Positions 25,303 to 33,545 of a stretch of 64,000 nt of DNA are shown here, one piece after another; the stretch's first letter is position 1, and every line of letters begins with the position of its first letter. The position numbers were made by a program, and so were the translations under genes. This DNA is from Treponema sp. (lineage in GTDB: Bacteria; Spirochaetota; Spirochaetia; Treponematales; Treponemataceae), in assembly GCA_004554075.1 (NCBI GenBank), contig SFOB01000004.1:1-64000 (forward strand). The letters are read 5' to 3'. The notes beneath the pieces are model-generated. The model was given only the letters and a program-made list of their open reading frames with translations. It was not told the DNA's origin and made no database searches.

Positions 25303-26797
25303 TTATCTCTCCTTCTGTTGGATTTATCTGATTAAAATCGCGCAGACCGATTTCACAGTCGCAGCATTCTTTTATCAGCTCACGGTCGTGGGTAACGACT
25401 ATTACTGTTTTACCCTGGTCTTTGAGGCTGCGGAGGATTTCTCCGATTTGCAGCATGTGGGTATAGTCAAGGCCGCTGGTTGGTTCGTCAAAGAGCATAA
25501 TGTCGCGGCCGCTTGCTATAGCAGAAGCAACCGCCACTCGTTGTTTCTGGCCGCCGGAAAGTGACTGAGGATGGCGGTCTGCAAAGGCTTCCAGGTCGAG
25601 AGTTGCAAGGATGCGGCGGGCTACTTCTTCATTTTCTTCTGCCTGGCTGATGAGAACTTCGTCTAAGACGCTTTCTGTAAAGAGCTGATGATTTACATCC
25701 TGCATTACAAGATAAATGAGCTTCTGACGCTGGTGTGGTTTATAGGATTTTCCATTATAGAGAAGAGTTCCTTTTGAACGTTTGCCAAGACCGCAGAGGC
25801 AGTTGAGAAGTGTAGTTTTACCGTCGCCGTTGTTGCCTGTGATGGCTGTGATTTTGCCGACTGGTATCTGCATCTGCGGAATGTTGAGGGCCAGGTATCC
25901 GTTGCGGTATTTGTAGCGGAAGTTCTGGAGAGCCAGGAAACAGGTTGTGTCTCCACTGTCATGCTGAACTTGTTTCAGCATCTCTTGTGAATGAGACCCT
26001 GAAACAAGTTCAGGGTGACGGGCACTTCTTAATCCTAGTTCGTGCAATTCCTCTTCACTTATCGTATCCATCTGGGTACGTGAAAGCTCCCGGACAATCT
26101 GCCCGTCTTTCAAAACGACTGTTCTATCTGCTAAGTCCCAGAGGTAAGAAATTCGGTGCTCTGCAACGATTATGGTTTTACCTTCTGCCTTCCACTTTTT
26201 CAGAAGACCGGCAAGTTCATCAATTGTGCGTAAATCAAGATTTGCACTAGGTTCATCAAGAAGAATAATTTTATTTCCTGTAACTGCAACTGAGGCACAG
26301 GCGATTTTCTGTTTCTGGCCGCCGCTTAAATCAAAAAGACTGCGGTTCATCAAAGGCTGCAGGTGCAGTTCTGAAACAGTTTTATCAATTCGTCGTAAAA
26401 TCTCACTTTCTGCCATTCCCTGATTTTCGCAGGCAAAGGCCAGCTCGCTTGTAGTATCTACATTAAAAAACTGAGAGCGTGGATTCTGGAAGACAGTGCT
26501 TACGCTTTTTGCGGTGTCATAAAGTTCTGCGTGACTAACATCAAAGCCGTCCACGGTAACAGAACCTTCAAGATTACCTTCAAAAAAGTTTGGGATAAGG
26601 CCGTTTATGAGACGGAGAATTGTAGTCTTACCACAACCAGAGCCGCCTGTAAGAAGAAGAAATTCCCCTTCACTAACAGAAAGATTTACGCCTCGAAGAC
26701 TTCCGTTAGAAATCTTTTCATCAACTCCTCCGGCACTGCCTCTTTCAAGTCCATCCCCGGAATTATATTCAAAATTTATATTTTTTAATTCAACCAT
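25295..26797 (-). CDS. ECF transporter A component, tandem ATPase (module 1) with in-frame repeat
   Basis: 500 residues, two ATPase domains. First: Walker A GGSGCGKTT, signature LSGGQKQKIACAS, Walker B ILLDEPSANLD. Second: Walker A GNNGDGKTT, signature LSGGQKQRVAVAS, Walker B MLFDEPTSGLD. Between them, about residues 256-282 (ARHPELVSGS ... EMLKQVQHDS) are encoded by a dispersed palindromic repeat in frame, so the linker is of repeat origin. An N-terminal Gly/Ser-rich loop (SGDGLERGSAGGVDEKISNG) is also longer than usual. It overlaps both neighbours by 8 bases. Confidence 0.87.
   Translation of the reverse strand: MVELKNINFEYNSGDGLERGSAGGVDEKISNGSLRGVNLSVSEGEFLLLTGGSGCGKTTILRLINGLIPNFFEGNLEGSVTVDGFDVSHAELYDTAKSVSTVFQNPRSQFFNVDTTSELAFACENQGMAESEILRRIDKTVSELHLQPLMNRSLFDLSGGQKQKIACASVAVTGNKIILLDEPSANLDLRTIDELAGLLKKWKAEGKTIIVAEHRISYLWDLADRTVVLKDGQIVRELSRTQMDTISEEELHELGLRSARHPELVSGSHSQEMLKQVQHDSGDTTCFLALQNFRYKYRNGYLALNIPQMQIPVGKITAITGNNGDGKTTLLNCLCGLGKRSKGTLLYNGKSYKPHQRQKLIYLVMQDVNHQLFTESVLDEVLISQAEENEEVARRILATLDLEAFADRHPQSLSGGQKQRVAVASAIASGRDIMLFDEPTSGLDYTHMLQIGEILRSLKDQGKTVIVVTHDRELIKECCDCEIGLRDFNQINPTEGEINA
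25958..26019. repeat. dispersed palindromic repeat inside an ATPase gene
   Basis: Two hairpins, with arms ATGCTGAA/TTCAGCAT and CCCTGAA/TTCAGGG. It is related to copies at 31655-31716, 42843-42867, 54540-54598 and 55401-55460. This copy is translated in frame as HPELVSGS ... LKQVQHD. Confidence 0.8.
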
Positions 26798-27848
26798 GTT
26801 TTGATTCCTTTTCTAAATCTTTTTTACTATGAAAATGCCAGTGATTTTTATTCCAGATTAAATGTGTATGTTCATGGCTATGGATTATTCTATGAGTATG
26901 AGTTGTGCCGTCATGCGTGTGAGTAAAAACATGTTCGTGCTGATGGCAGTGAGCATGAGATAAAGTATCAAAAATCAAAAAAACAATTCCAGCAATCATG
27001 ATTGTCAGAGCAATAAAATACTGAGCAGATAATTTTTCACCAAGCAAAATGAAAGATAATAAAGCACCCACAAAAGGATTTACTGCATAAAAGGCGCTCG
27101 TCTTCGCTGCCCCAAGAAACTTTTGCGCACGGACATAGGTAAAAATACTAAGACCATAGGCTACGAATCCAAGCAGGAGAACTAAAGGAATGTATCGGCT
27201 ATCAAAAATCCTGTTTGTATTTGCGGAATTAAAATCACCTAGAAGAGCGGCAACAATAAGTGCTCCGCTTCCACTGGCAAGACCCTTTACCGTAACAATC
27301 TGATAAGCGCTTTTTTCTGAGAGCCGTCTTGTGCAGTTATTTTCAAGTCCCCAGCAAAGAGTGGCTCCAAGAACGAAAAGTGAACCGGTAGAAAAATTAA
27401 ATAATCCTTGTTGTAGAGAAGATATATTTTCAAAAGAAAGAATTATGCTTGCAAGTGTAATTAAAATAATCGAAATCCAAAGTCTGAAACTTACTCTTTC
27501 TTTAAAGATGGCCAGAGCAATAATCGTAGTTGCAACAATTTCAAAATTGCCAAGTAGAGAGGCACTCGAAGAAGATCCTGTTTTTACTCCTTGCATCAGT
27601 AAAATTGGTGCAGCAATATCAAGGATTATCATGGCGATTGTATATGGCAGGTCAGCTTTTGAAAGACTTTTTGATTTGTCCTTGTTTTTTATTTGAAAGA
27701 GATAAATAATTCCAATGCCAATTCCTGCTCCCAGGTACAAAAAGCCAGCCATAGAAGCAGCTGGAATTTTTGTAAGCAGAAGTTTTGAACAGGGAATATT
27801 GATTGCATAAAAAACTGCTGCTAAAAAAGCATACATAAATTGAATCAT
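26790..27848 (-). CDS. EamA/DMT-family transporter with His-rich C-terminal tail
   Basis: 352 residues with ten hydrophobic segments in two EamA repeats, a family of small-solute exporters and permeases in the cytoplasmic membrane. After the last helix comes a tail of about 55 residues containing 18 or so His (HAHCHQHEHVF, HTHDGTTHTHR, HSHEHTH, HWHFHSKK). Such tails usually bind Ni, Zn or Co. The gene lies between the T and A genes of an ECF module, overlapping both, so it is part of the transport operon. A metal or metal-chelate substrate is an inference. Confidence 0.82.
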   Translation of the reverse strand: MIQFMYAFLAAVFYAINIPCSKLLLTKIPAASMAGFLYLGAGIGIGIIYLFQIKNKDKSKSLSKADLPYTIAMIILDIAAPILLMQGVKTGSSSSASLLGNFEIVATTIIALAIFKERVSFRLWISIILITLASIILSFENISSLQQGLFNFSTGSLFVLGATLCWGLENNCTRRLSEKSAYQIVTVKGLASGSGALIVAALLGDFNSANTNRIFDSRYIPLVLLLGFVAYGLSIFTYVRAQKFLGAAKTSAFYAVNPFVGALLSFILLGEKLSAQYFIALTIMIAGIVFLIFDTLSHAHCHQHEHVFTHTHDGTTHTHRIIHSHEHTHLIWNKNHWHFHSKKDLEKESKHG

Positions 27849-28573
27849 TATATAATTCCTATGGCGCGTAAAATAACAAAAGCAAGTCCACCACCAAGAC
27901 AGATAAAAGTCAGAATATCACAGCAGCCAAAGCCGATTTTACAGATATTTGTACGCTTGTCAGGGCCGCCTAGTCCTCGGGTAAGCGAGGCTGCCGAAAG
28001 TTCCTGACCAATTTTTACAGAGCAGGTCATCATTGGAATCAGACGGTATTCAATCATTTTCAGAGCTTTTTTGCCACCGAACTTTATGTCGCGCATGGCC
28101 ATTGCCTTGCTGATGCTGTTAGACTCTTCTACAACTGTCGGGAAAAAGCGGAACATAACAGCAAGCGGAATTGTGATTTTCTGAGAAATATGAAGTTTTT
28201 CCATTGCAGCGATAAATTCACTCACAGTTGTTGTTGAAACAACAAACATTCCGGTAAGGATTCCAGGCATAAAGCGGAGTACAATTCCGCACATGGCGAG
28301 AATTAAAAAGTTCAGAAGTCCCTTGCAGTGAGGCATAACTAACATTGAAAATGCGTAGGCAGCAGTATAAAAAATTACAGAAAATAAAACTGGTTTCCAT
28401 TTACCGCAGAGAAGCAGCAGGAGAAGGGGCAGATAATTCAGTGCAATACGAAATTCTGCCGCTGCGTCTCCACCTGCGTTGCCGAGTACGAAAACTGAGA
28501 CAAAGGTAAGAAGCAATAATTTAGTTCTGGGATCAAGAAGAGATTTATGCGATGAGGATTTCATCAATTCCAT
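27848..28573 (-). CDS. ECF transporter T component (module 1)
   Basis: 241 residues, multi-helix scaffold. Coupling motifs are AMAMRDIKFGG and AASLTRGLGGPDKR, the latter a close Ala-Arg-Gly match. The N-terminus (KSLLDPRTKLLLL) is typical of EcfT. It shares one base with the EamA gene start and lies 4 bases from the exonuclease gene. It presumably works with the S component at 29214 and the tandem ATPase at 25295. Confidence 0.82.
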   Translation of the reverse strand: MELMKSSSHKSLLDPRTKLLLLTFVSVFVLGNAGGDAAAEFRIALNYLPLLLLLLCGKWKPVLFSVIFYTAAYAFSMLVMPHCKGLLNFLILAMCGIVLRFMPGILTGMFVVSTTTVSEFIAAMEKLHISQKITIPLAVMFRFFPTVVEESNSISKAMAMRDIKFGGKKALKMIEYRLIPMMTCSVKIGQELSAASLTRGLGGPDKRTNICKIGFGCCDILTFICLGGGLAFVILRAIGII

Positions 28574-28577
28574 TTTT

Positions 28578-29207
28578 CTATAACTTCTCCATTTTTAAGC
28601 CACATTTTTTAAGAAGCTCTTCAACATTTCCGGCTTTTACTTTTTCTGCTGCAAGTTTTACAACAAGCCCGCAGGTTTTTGCATCTTGCAGTGCTTCATG
28701 TGCAAGATACTTTATGCTGAATTTTTCTCCAAGAAATGTAAGTGCATGTTTTTCAAATTCAGGCCAGACTTTTTTTGAAACTTGAAGTGAACAAAAATAC
28801 TCATAATGTGGAATTTTATGATGATAAAAACTGCAGGCATCCCAGATAACGCCCATATCAAATTTTGCATTATGAGCAACTAAAGGAATGCCTGGAGTTT
28901 TTTCAATAAAGGGGACAATCTTTGTATCCCAAATTTCCGGGAACTTTGCTTTGTCCTTAACTTCGTCATAATGAATATGATGTATTTCATTAATCCATTC
29001 TTCAACGAAAAAATTAGTTGGGGGACAGATTAACTCATACATACTATCAACTTCTTTGCCATCAATATAACGAACAAGTCCAACAGAAATTGCACTGTTT
29101 CCATATTGATTTGCAGTTTCAAAGTCGATAGTAATATAATCCAGACTCTGAGATTTCTTTTCTATTTCATCATCAAATAATGAAAGCTGAAAATTATCAT
29201 CAGACAT
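28578..29207 (-). CDS. DnaQ-like DEDDh 3'-5' exonuclease
   Basis: 209 residues, similar to the epsilon proofreading subunit of DNA polymerase III. The motifs are Exo I DFETAN, Exo II VAHNAKFDMGV and Exo III HEALQDAKTCG, giving the Asp-Glu-Asp-Asp/His set for two-metal hydrolysis. It is too short to be PolC and lacks a helicase domain. It sits between the S and T genes of an ECF transporter with 4- and 6-base gaps, an unexpected place for a nuclease. It may be a passenger in the operon. Confidence 0.85.
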   Translation of the reverse strand: MSDDNFQLSLFDDEIEKKSQSLDYITIDFETANQYGNSAISVGLVRYIDGKEVDSMYELICPPTNFFVEEWINEIHHIHYDEVKDKAKFPEIWDTKIVPFIEKTPGIPLVAHNAKFDMGVIWDACSFYHHKIPHYEYFCSLQVSKKVWPEFEKHALTFLGEKFSIKYLAHEALQDAKTCGLVVKLAAEKVKAGNVEELLKKCGLKMEKL

Positions 29208-29213
29208 TTCTAA

Positions 29214-29798
29214 TTATACAATTCCAGCCTTAGCGAAGTGCTTCTTGAGAATCTTACGACCAAGAAGGCCGCCGAGGATTCCAAAACCGAAACACAAAAC
29301 AATATGAACAGGGAACATCCACTTAGGGAACATTTTTGTAAGAGCCTCAATGTATTCCTGACCGAAGTTCTGGCGGGTTGACCAGTACTTGTCGGCAAAG
29401 AAGAAAAGAGGAATATAGTTGCTTACAATCCAGAAGCAGAAAACCGCATGTGCAAGAATGGCACATTTTGCGCTCTTGTATTCGCCTTTCTTCAAGATAA
29501 ACTCAGAAATAAGGCCTGTAACAAGTCCGATAACAAGAGCGTAATATGACATTCCTGTGAGCCACATAAGAAGGCCCATGATAATTGTCATGATATATAC
29601 CATTCCAAACTTCTTTACCTTTGTAAGAAAAAGCATGAATACAATTCCGCCGAAGAGAGGCATAAGAACTGAATAGGTTGGCATGAAAATAGGGATAAAA
29701 CCAAGCATAGCAAGAGCCATGATTACTACGAAATAGATTGCAGAAAAAATACCAATGTTGATAAGGTCTTTACCCTTAAGCTTTTTTGAATCGTCCAT
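29214..29798 (-). CDS. ECF transporter S component, Trep_Strep/MptD family (first)
   Basis: 194 residues, five or six helices, paralogous to the S component at 22582. It is the first gene of the operon, preceded by AAAGGAG and by two strong operators. A Lys-rich start (DDSKKLKGKDLINIG) faces the cytoplasm and the C-terminus (GRKILKKHFAKAG) matches its paralogue. The substrate is unknown; the operators and neighbours favour a metal, haem or metallophore. Confidence 0.8.
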   Translation of the reverse strand: MDDSKKLKGKDLINIGIFSAIYFVVIMALAMLGFIPIFMPTYSVLMPLFGGIVFMLFLTKVKKFGMVYIMTIIMGLLMWLTGMSYYALVIGLVTGLISEFILKKGEYKSAKCAILAHAVFCFWIVSNYIPLFFFADKYWSTRQNFGQEYIEALTKMFPKWMFPVHIVLCFGFGILGGLLGRKILKKHFAKAGIV

Positions 29799-29826
29799 AA
29801 AATATACTCCTTTTTTAACTATTAAT

Positions 29827-29842
29827 GTTAGTATATGCTAAC
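29827..29842. promoter_or_regulatory. GTTAGTATATGCTAAC operator, ECF operon
   Basis: Exact outer arms. It is 29 bases upstream of the first ECF gene, which is read on the minus strand. Paired with a second site 23 bases away. Confidence 0.7.
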
Positions 29843-29849
29843 AATAATA

Positions 29850-29865
29850 GTTAGCATATACTAAC
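29850..29865. promoter_or_regulatory. GTTAGCATATACTAAC operator, ECF operon
   Basis: Reverse complement of the neighbouring operator at 29827, so the two sites form a larger inverted repeat with an AATAATA centre. It lies 22 bases after the stop of the upstream ABC gene. Confidence 0.7.
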
Positions 29866-29887
29866 ATTATGTTATAAAATCGTCAAT

Positions 29888-31645
29888 CTAGGCAGTTTGT
29901 TTTTCAACCATTGTTTTGTATTCGCTGTCTTTTGCTATCAACTCTTCATGTGTTCCGCTTTCAACAATCTGACCATTCTTAATCACAAGAATCTTGTTTG
30001 CATTGCGGATTGTGTTGAGGCGGTGAGCAATTACAATCAGAGTTTTACCGTGGCAGAGTTCGGAAATTGCTTCCTGAATAAAGTGTTCGTTATCGACATC
30101 GACGCTGGCTGTAGCTTCATCAAGAATTACGATAGGTGCATCCTTAAGCATACAGCGGGCAATAGAAATGCGCTGCTGTTCACCGCCACTAAGGTCAGCT
30201 CCGCCTTCACCAATCACAGTGTCAAAACCATTTGGCAGCTTCATGATGAAATCATAACAGCGGGCTTTCTTTGCAACTTCAATAACTTCTTCGCGGGTGG
30301 CATTTGTTCTACCCATTGCAATGTTATTGAAAACTGTATCCTGGAAAAGATAGACTCTCTGGAAAACCATGGAAATATTATCCATAAGGTTAGCAACCGG
30401 AACATCTCGGATATCAGTTCCACGGATTTTTATAGAGCCATCTTTTACATCCCAGAAGCGGGCAAGAAGATTCGCAATTGTAGATTTACCGCCGCCGCTA
30501 GGACCGACTAACGCAATCATCTGTCCTTTCTGAGCGTCAAAAGTAATTCCATGAAGAGCCTCTTTATCACCGTAGGCAAAACTAACATTCTGATAAGAGA
30601 TTTCCGGCAGACCTTTGCGAGCTGCATCTTCTGCAGACATCAAAGTATCTTTGCCTTCATTTACAATTTCAGCCTGATCAAAAACACTTTCAATACGGTC
30701 CAGACAGGCATCAGTTACCGTAAGGCGGGCAATGTTTCCGTAGTAAGCTTTTATTGGCGCAAACAAATCAAAAGCAAAAAGCACCATTCCCAAAAAATAT
30801 TCATTAGTCATCATACCCTTTGAAGAGAGCAGGCCGGAAACAAAAAGTGTAAGAGCAGTTACAATTCCATAAGAAACCAGAACAGAAGCCCACCAGGGAG
30901 CATAAGCCATCTCAAAACCAATTGAGTTCTTACTGCTTTCTTCAAAGCTTTCGCTTACTTCTTTTGATTTTTCGCCAAGCAGATTAAAGGTCTTGATAAT
31001 TCCAATTCCCTCCGCAAACTCCAGAACAGCGCTGGTCATTTTTTCTGCGGTTTTCTGCTTAAGCATAGAATGTGAAATTGAAATTCTTGTAGTGATGTTT
31101 CCAAAAAGAATTACGAGCAGGAGGCATGCAAGAGCAGTGAGTCCCAGCTGCCAGCTCAAAAAGAACATAAAGGCTATCATAAGTCCCTGCGAAATCATAA
31201 TGCCAACAAGCTCTTCCAGAACCATCATACAGTTCTCTTCGATAAAGTTCATGTCGGTTGCAAGAACGCTGCTCACCTTGCCGATGTTTCCCTCGGTAAA
31301 AAAGCCCATGGTAAGCTTACGGAAGCGGTCTCCCATTTCCATGCGTTTGTCAGCAAAAACCTTAAAGCCCGTAGCCGACTGAAGACGGTCCGTAATATTT
31401 TGCATTACAGCCTGAAGAATCACACAGGTGAGAATAATCAGTCCGTAAATAAGGCAGCTTTTTTTAGTCATTCTGCCAGCCATAAAATCACAGGCCAGAA
31501 AGAAAGAAGCCATAAGTGGCGACTTCATCACAAGGCCCTTTATAAAGCCCGGCAGGTAAGACACGCGGATCGGAACCTTGTATTTTCCGCAAAATTCCAC
31601 CAGCCGATGCATCATCGAAATCATAGATTTATTTTGTTTTTTCAT
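29888..31645 (-). CDS. ABC transporter half-unit (fused), pair 3, second gene
   Basis: About 585 residues from MKKQNKSM, with GAGG in front; a longer frame begins inside a dispersed repeat and would add MLKQVQHDEVI, which I reject. Six membrane segments, then Walker A GPSGGGKST (about 377), signature LSGGEQQRISIARCM, Walker B ILDEATASVD and H-loop AHRL. It follows the partner at 31725 after an 80-base gap that holds the repeat. It is probably a heterodimer with that protein. Confidence 0.85.
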   Translation of the reverse strand: MKKQNKSMISMMHRLVEFCGKYKVPIRVSYLPGFIKGLVMKSPLMASFFLACDFMAGRMTKKSCLIYGLIILTCVILQAVMQNITDRLQSATGFKVFADKRMEMGDRFRKLTMGFFTEGNIGKVSSVLATDMNFIEENCMMVLEELVGIMISQGLMIAFMFFLSWQLGLTALACLLLVILFGNITTRISISHSMLKQKTAEKMTSAVLEFAEGIGIIKTFNLLGEKSKEVSESFEESSKNSIGFEMAYAPWWASVLVSYGIVTALTLFVSGLLSSKGMMTNEYFLGMVLFAFDLFAPIKAYYGNIARLTVTDACLDRIESVFDQAEIVNEGKDTLMSAEDAARKGLPEISYQNVSFAYGDKEALHGITFDAQKGQMIALVGPSGGGKSTIANLLARFWDVKDGSIKIRGTDIRDVPVANLMDNISMVFQRVYLFQDTVFNNIAMGRTNATREEVIEVAKKARCYDFIMKLPNGFDTVIGEGGADLSGGEQQRISIARCMLKDAPIVILDEATASVDVDNEHFIQEAISELCHGKTLIVIAHRLNTIRNANKILVIKNGQIVESGTHEELIAKDSEYKTMVEKQTA

Positions 31646-31654
31646 TATAACCTC

Positions 31655-31716
31655 GTCATGCTGAACTTGTTTCAGCATCTATTTAATCAGAGATCCCGAA
31701 ACAAGTTCGGGATGAC
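31655..31716. repeat. dispersed palindromic repeat between ABC genes
   Basis: Hairpin arms ATGCTGAA/TTCAGCAT and ATCCCGAA/TTCGGGAT. It lies just upstream of the start of pair 3's second gene, and its edge adjoins the GAGG ribosome site. Confidence 0.8.
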
Positions 31717-31724
31717 AGTATCTC

Positions 31725-33449
31725 TTATATCTTCCAGTTTGCGGCAGCAGTGCTTGCAGCCCACAGCTTCTGGAACTCTTCGCAGTTTTTCATTAGTTCT
31801 TCGTGTGTACCTTCGGCAATAACATTGCCCGCCTTGAGTACACAAATCTTATCTGCATTTTTAATTGAAGAAAGTCTATGTGCAATTACGATTACTGTTT
31901 TGTCTTTGACAATTTCTGCAATTGCAGCATTCATCTTTTCTTCATTTTCCGGGTCCATAAAAGCTGTAGCTTCATCTAACACAATTACTGGAGCATTTTT
32001 CAAAATTGCACGGGCAAGAGAAATACGCTGTCGCTCTCCGCCCGAAAGCTGCTTGCCGCTGTCTCCTGCCATTGTGTCGATTCCCTTAGGGAAGCGGGCC
32101 AGGAACTCGTCGCACTGGGCACGACGAGCGGCATCTAAAACTTCTTCGCGGGTTGCGTCAGGCCGGCCTATCAGAATGTTTTCGTAAAGGCTGGTATTGA
32201 AAAGGAACTGCTCCTGAGCAACATAAGAAATCTGATTGTTTAGGGCTTCAATTGACATGTCGGTAATGTCCTGTCCGCCGATTTTTATGCTGCCGCTATC
32301 CAGGTCATAAAAGTGAACAAGGAGTTTTGCAAGGGTAGACTTACCACTTCCGGATTCGCCGATAAGGGCGGTGGTTGTGCCCTGCTTGAGGGTGAGGTTT
32401 ATGCCGTGAAGAACTTCATCTTCCTTATAACTAAACTTCACATCCTTAAACTCAATATCATAATTCTTGCCTTCAAAGTCGTGAGTTCCCTGCTTGATTG
32501 CCTCGCCATTCATCATCTTTTCGAGCTCAGCGATTTTGTAATCCAGCTGAGGAATCTTTCCGCCAAAGCTGAGGGCGCGAAGAATTGAAGAGCCAATCGA
32601 AAAGGACATACACAAAACTAAAAGCAGCTGGCTCAAATCAATAGTACCGTTCAAAACAAGAAGAGCTCCAATCGGCAAGGTGAAAAAGGCCAGACAGGGA
32701 AGAGTAGAATTATAAACTGCCATCCATGGCCAGCAGACCTTATACCAGGCGAGAGTAAAATCACGGTAACCGCGAACTGCATCTCCAAAGCGGCGGAAGG
32801 AATCTCCATCTTTGTTGAAAACTTTGATTGCCTCCATTCCGTTTACATATTCGATGATTGTATTGTTCATCTTTTTTGCAGACTCGTAATAAGCTCCCAT
32901 TTTTATCATTCCGGCCTTCATCATCATGGACATTGCAAAAACGCCGACAGGAATTATTGCCAGAGTCAAAAGTGCAAGGCGCCAGTCCACTATGAACATT
33001 GCAAGTATCACGATGAGGGGAACTAAAAGATTTGCAATTCCCTCCGGAATGGCGTGGGCCAGAAGAAGCTCAATCTGGTCGATATCGTCTGTAAAAACAC
33101 GTTTAATCTGACCGGTTCCCATTTCCTTGATATTTCCTAAAGGCTGATTTTCTAGTTTTGACTTTAGTGAGATGCGGATATTTTTCAGCGTGTTATAGGC
33201 GCTTACGTGAGAAAAACATAAGCCTGTCGTATAAGAGATTGCGTAAAAAGCAAGGCAGGCAAAAATCAATAAAACGCGGACTGCAACAAAATGAAAGTCC
33301 GGCAGCTGATGTCTTGTAAGAGGAAGTATCAGCTGATACAAAAAGAAATAGGGTGCTACGTTGGCAATAATTCCAAGCGTTGTAAGCACCGATGCAATGA
33401 CCGTATATTTTTTATACTTTCCAATATACGGCGCTACAGATTTTAACAT
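31725..33449 (-). CDS. ABC transporter half-unit (fused), pair 3, first gene
   Basis: 574 residues. Membrane domain to about residue 310, Walker A GESGSGKST (about 360), signature LSGGERQRISLARAI, Walker B VLDEATAFMD, H-loop AHRL. GGAGGCCCT precedes the ATG. It has its own palindromic operator upstream at 33474. The first gene of a two-gene unit with 29888, lying immediately upstream of the ECF operon; combined action of ABC pair and ECF system is plausible but unproven. Confidence 0.85.
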   Translation of the reverse strand: MLKSVAPYIGKYKKYTVIASVLTTLGIIANVAPYFFLYQLILPLTRHQLPDFHFVAVRVLLIFACLAFYAISYTTGLCFSHVSAYNTLKNIRISLKSKLENQPLGNIKEMGTGQIKRVFTDDIDQIELLLAHAIPEGIANLLVPLIVILAMFIVDWRLALLTLAIIPVGVFAMSMMMKAGMIKMGAYYESAKKMNNTIIEYVNGMEAIKVFNKDGDSFRRFGDAVRGYRDFTLAWYKVCWPWMAVYNSTLPCLAFFTLPIGALLVLNGTIDLSQLLLVLCMSFSIGSSILRALSFGGKIPQLDYKIAELEKMMNGEAIKQGTHDFEGKNYDIEFKDVKFSYKEDEVLHGINLTLKQGTTTALIGESGSGKSTLAKLLVHFYDLDSGSIKIGGQDITDMSIEALNNQISYVAQEQFLFNTSLYENILIGRPDATREEVLDAARRAQCDEFLARFPKGIDTMAGDSGKQLSGGERQRISLARAILKNAPVIVLDEATAFMDPENEEKMNAAIAEIVKDKTVIVIAHRLSSIKNADKICVLKAGNVIAEGTHEELMKNCEEFQKLWAASTAAANWKI

Positions 33450-33473
33450 AGGGCCTCCGAAATAACTTTTTAT

Positions 33474-33489
33474 GTTAGTAATAACTAAC
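33474..33489. promoter_or_regulatory. GTTAGTAATAACTAAC operator, ABC pair 3
   Basis: Exact outer arms. On the minus strand it starts 8 bases after a TATACT -10 (33498-33503), so it covers the expected transcription start. It is 25 bases from the start codon. Confidence 0.7.
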
Positions 33490-33545
33490 TGATTTGAAGT
33501 ATAATTTATTGCAAATATTGATTTCTACTAAAAATCGGGAGAAAA

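Noticed and set aside
30993..31822. Long plus-strand frames opposite ABC pair 3
   Set aside because: Shadows of well-supported ABC genes; low-complexity, basic sequence with no motifs.
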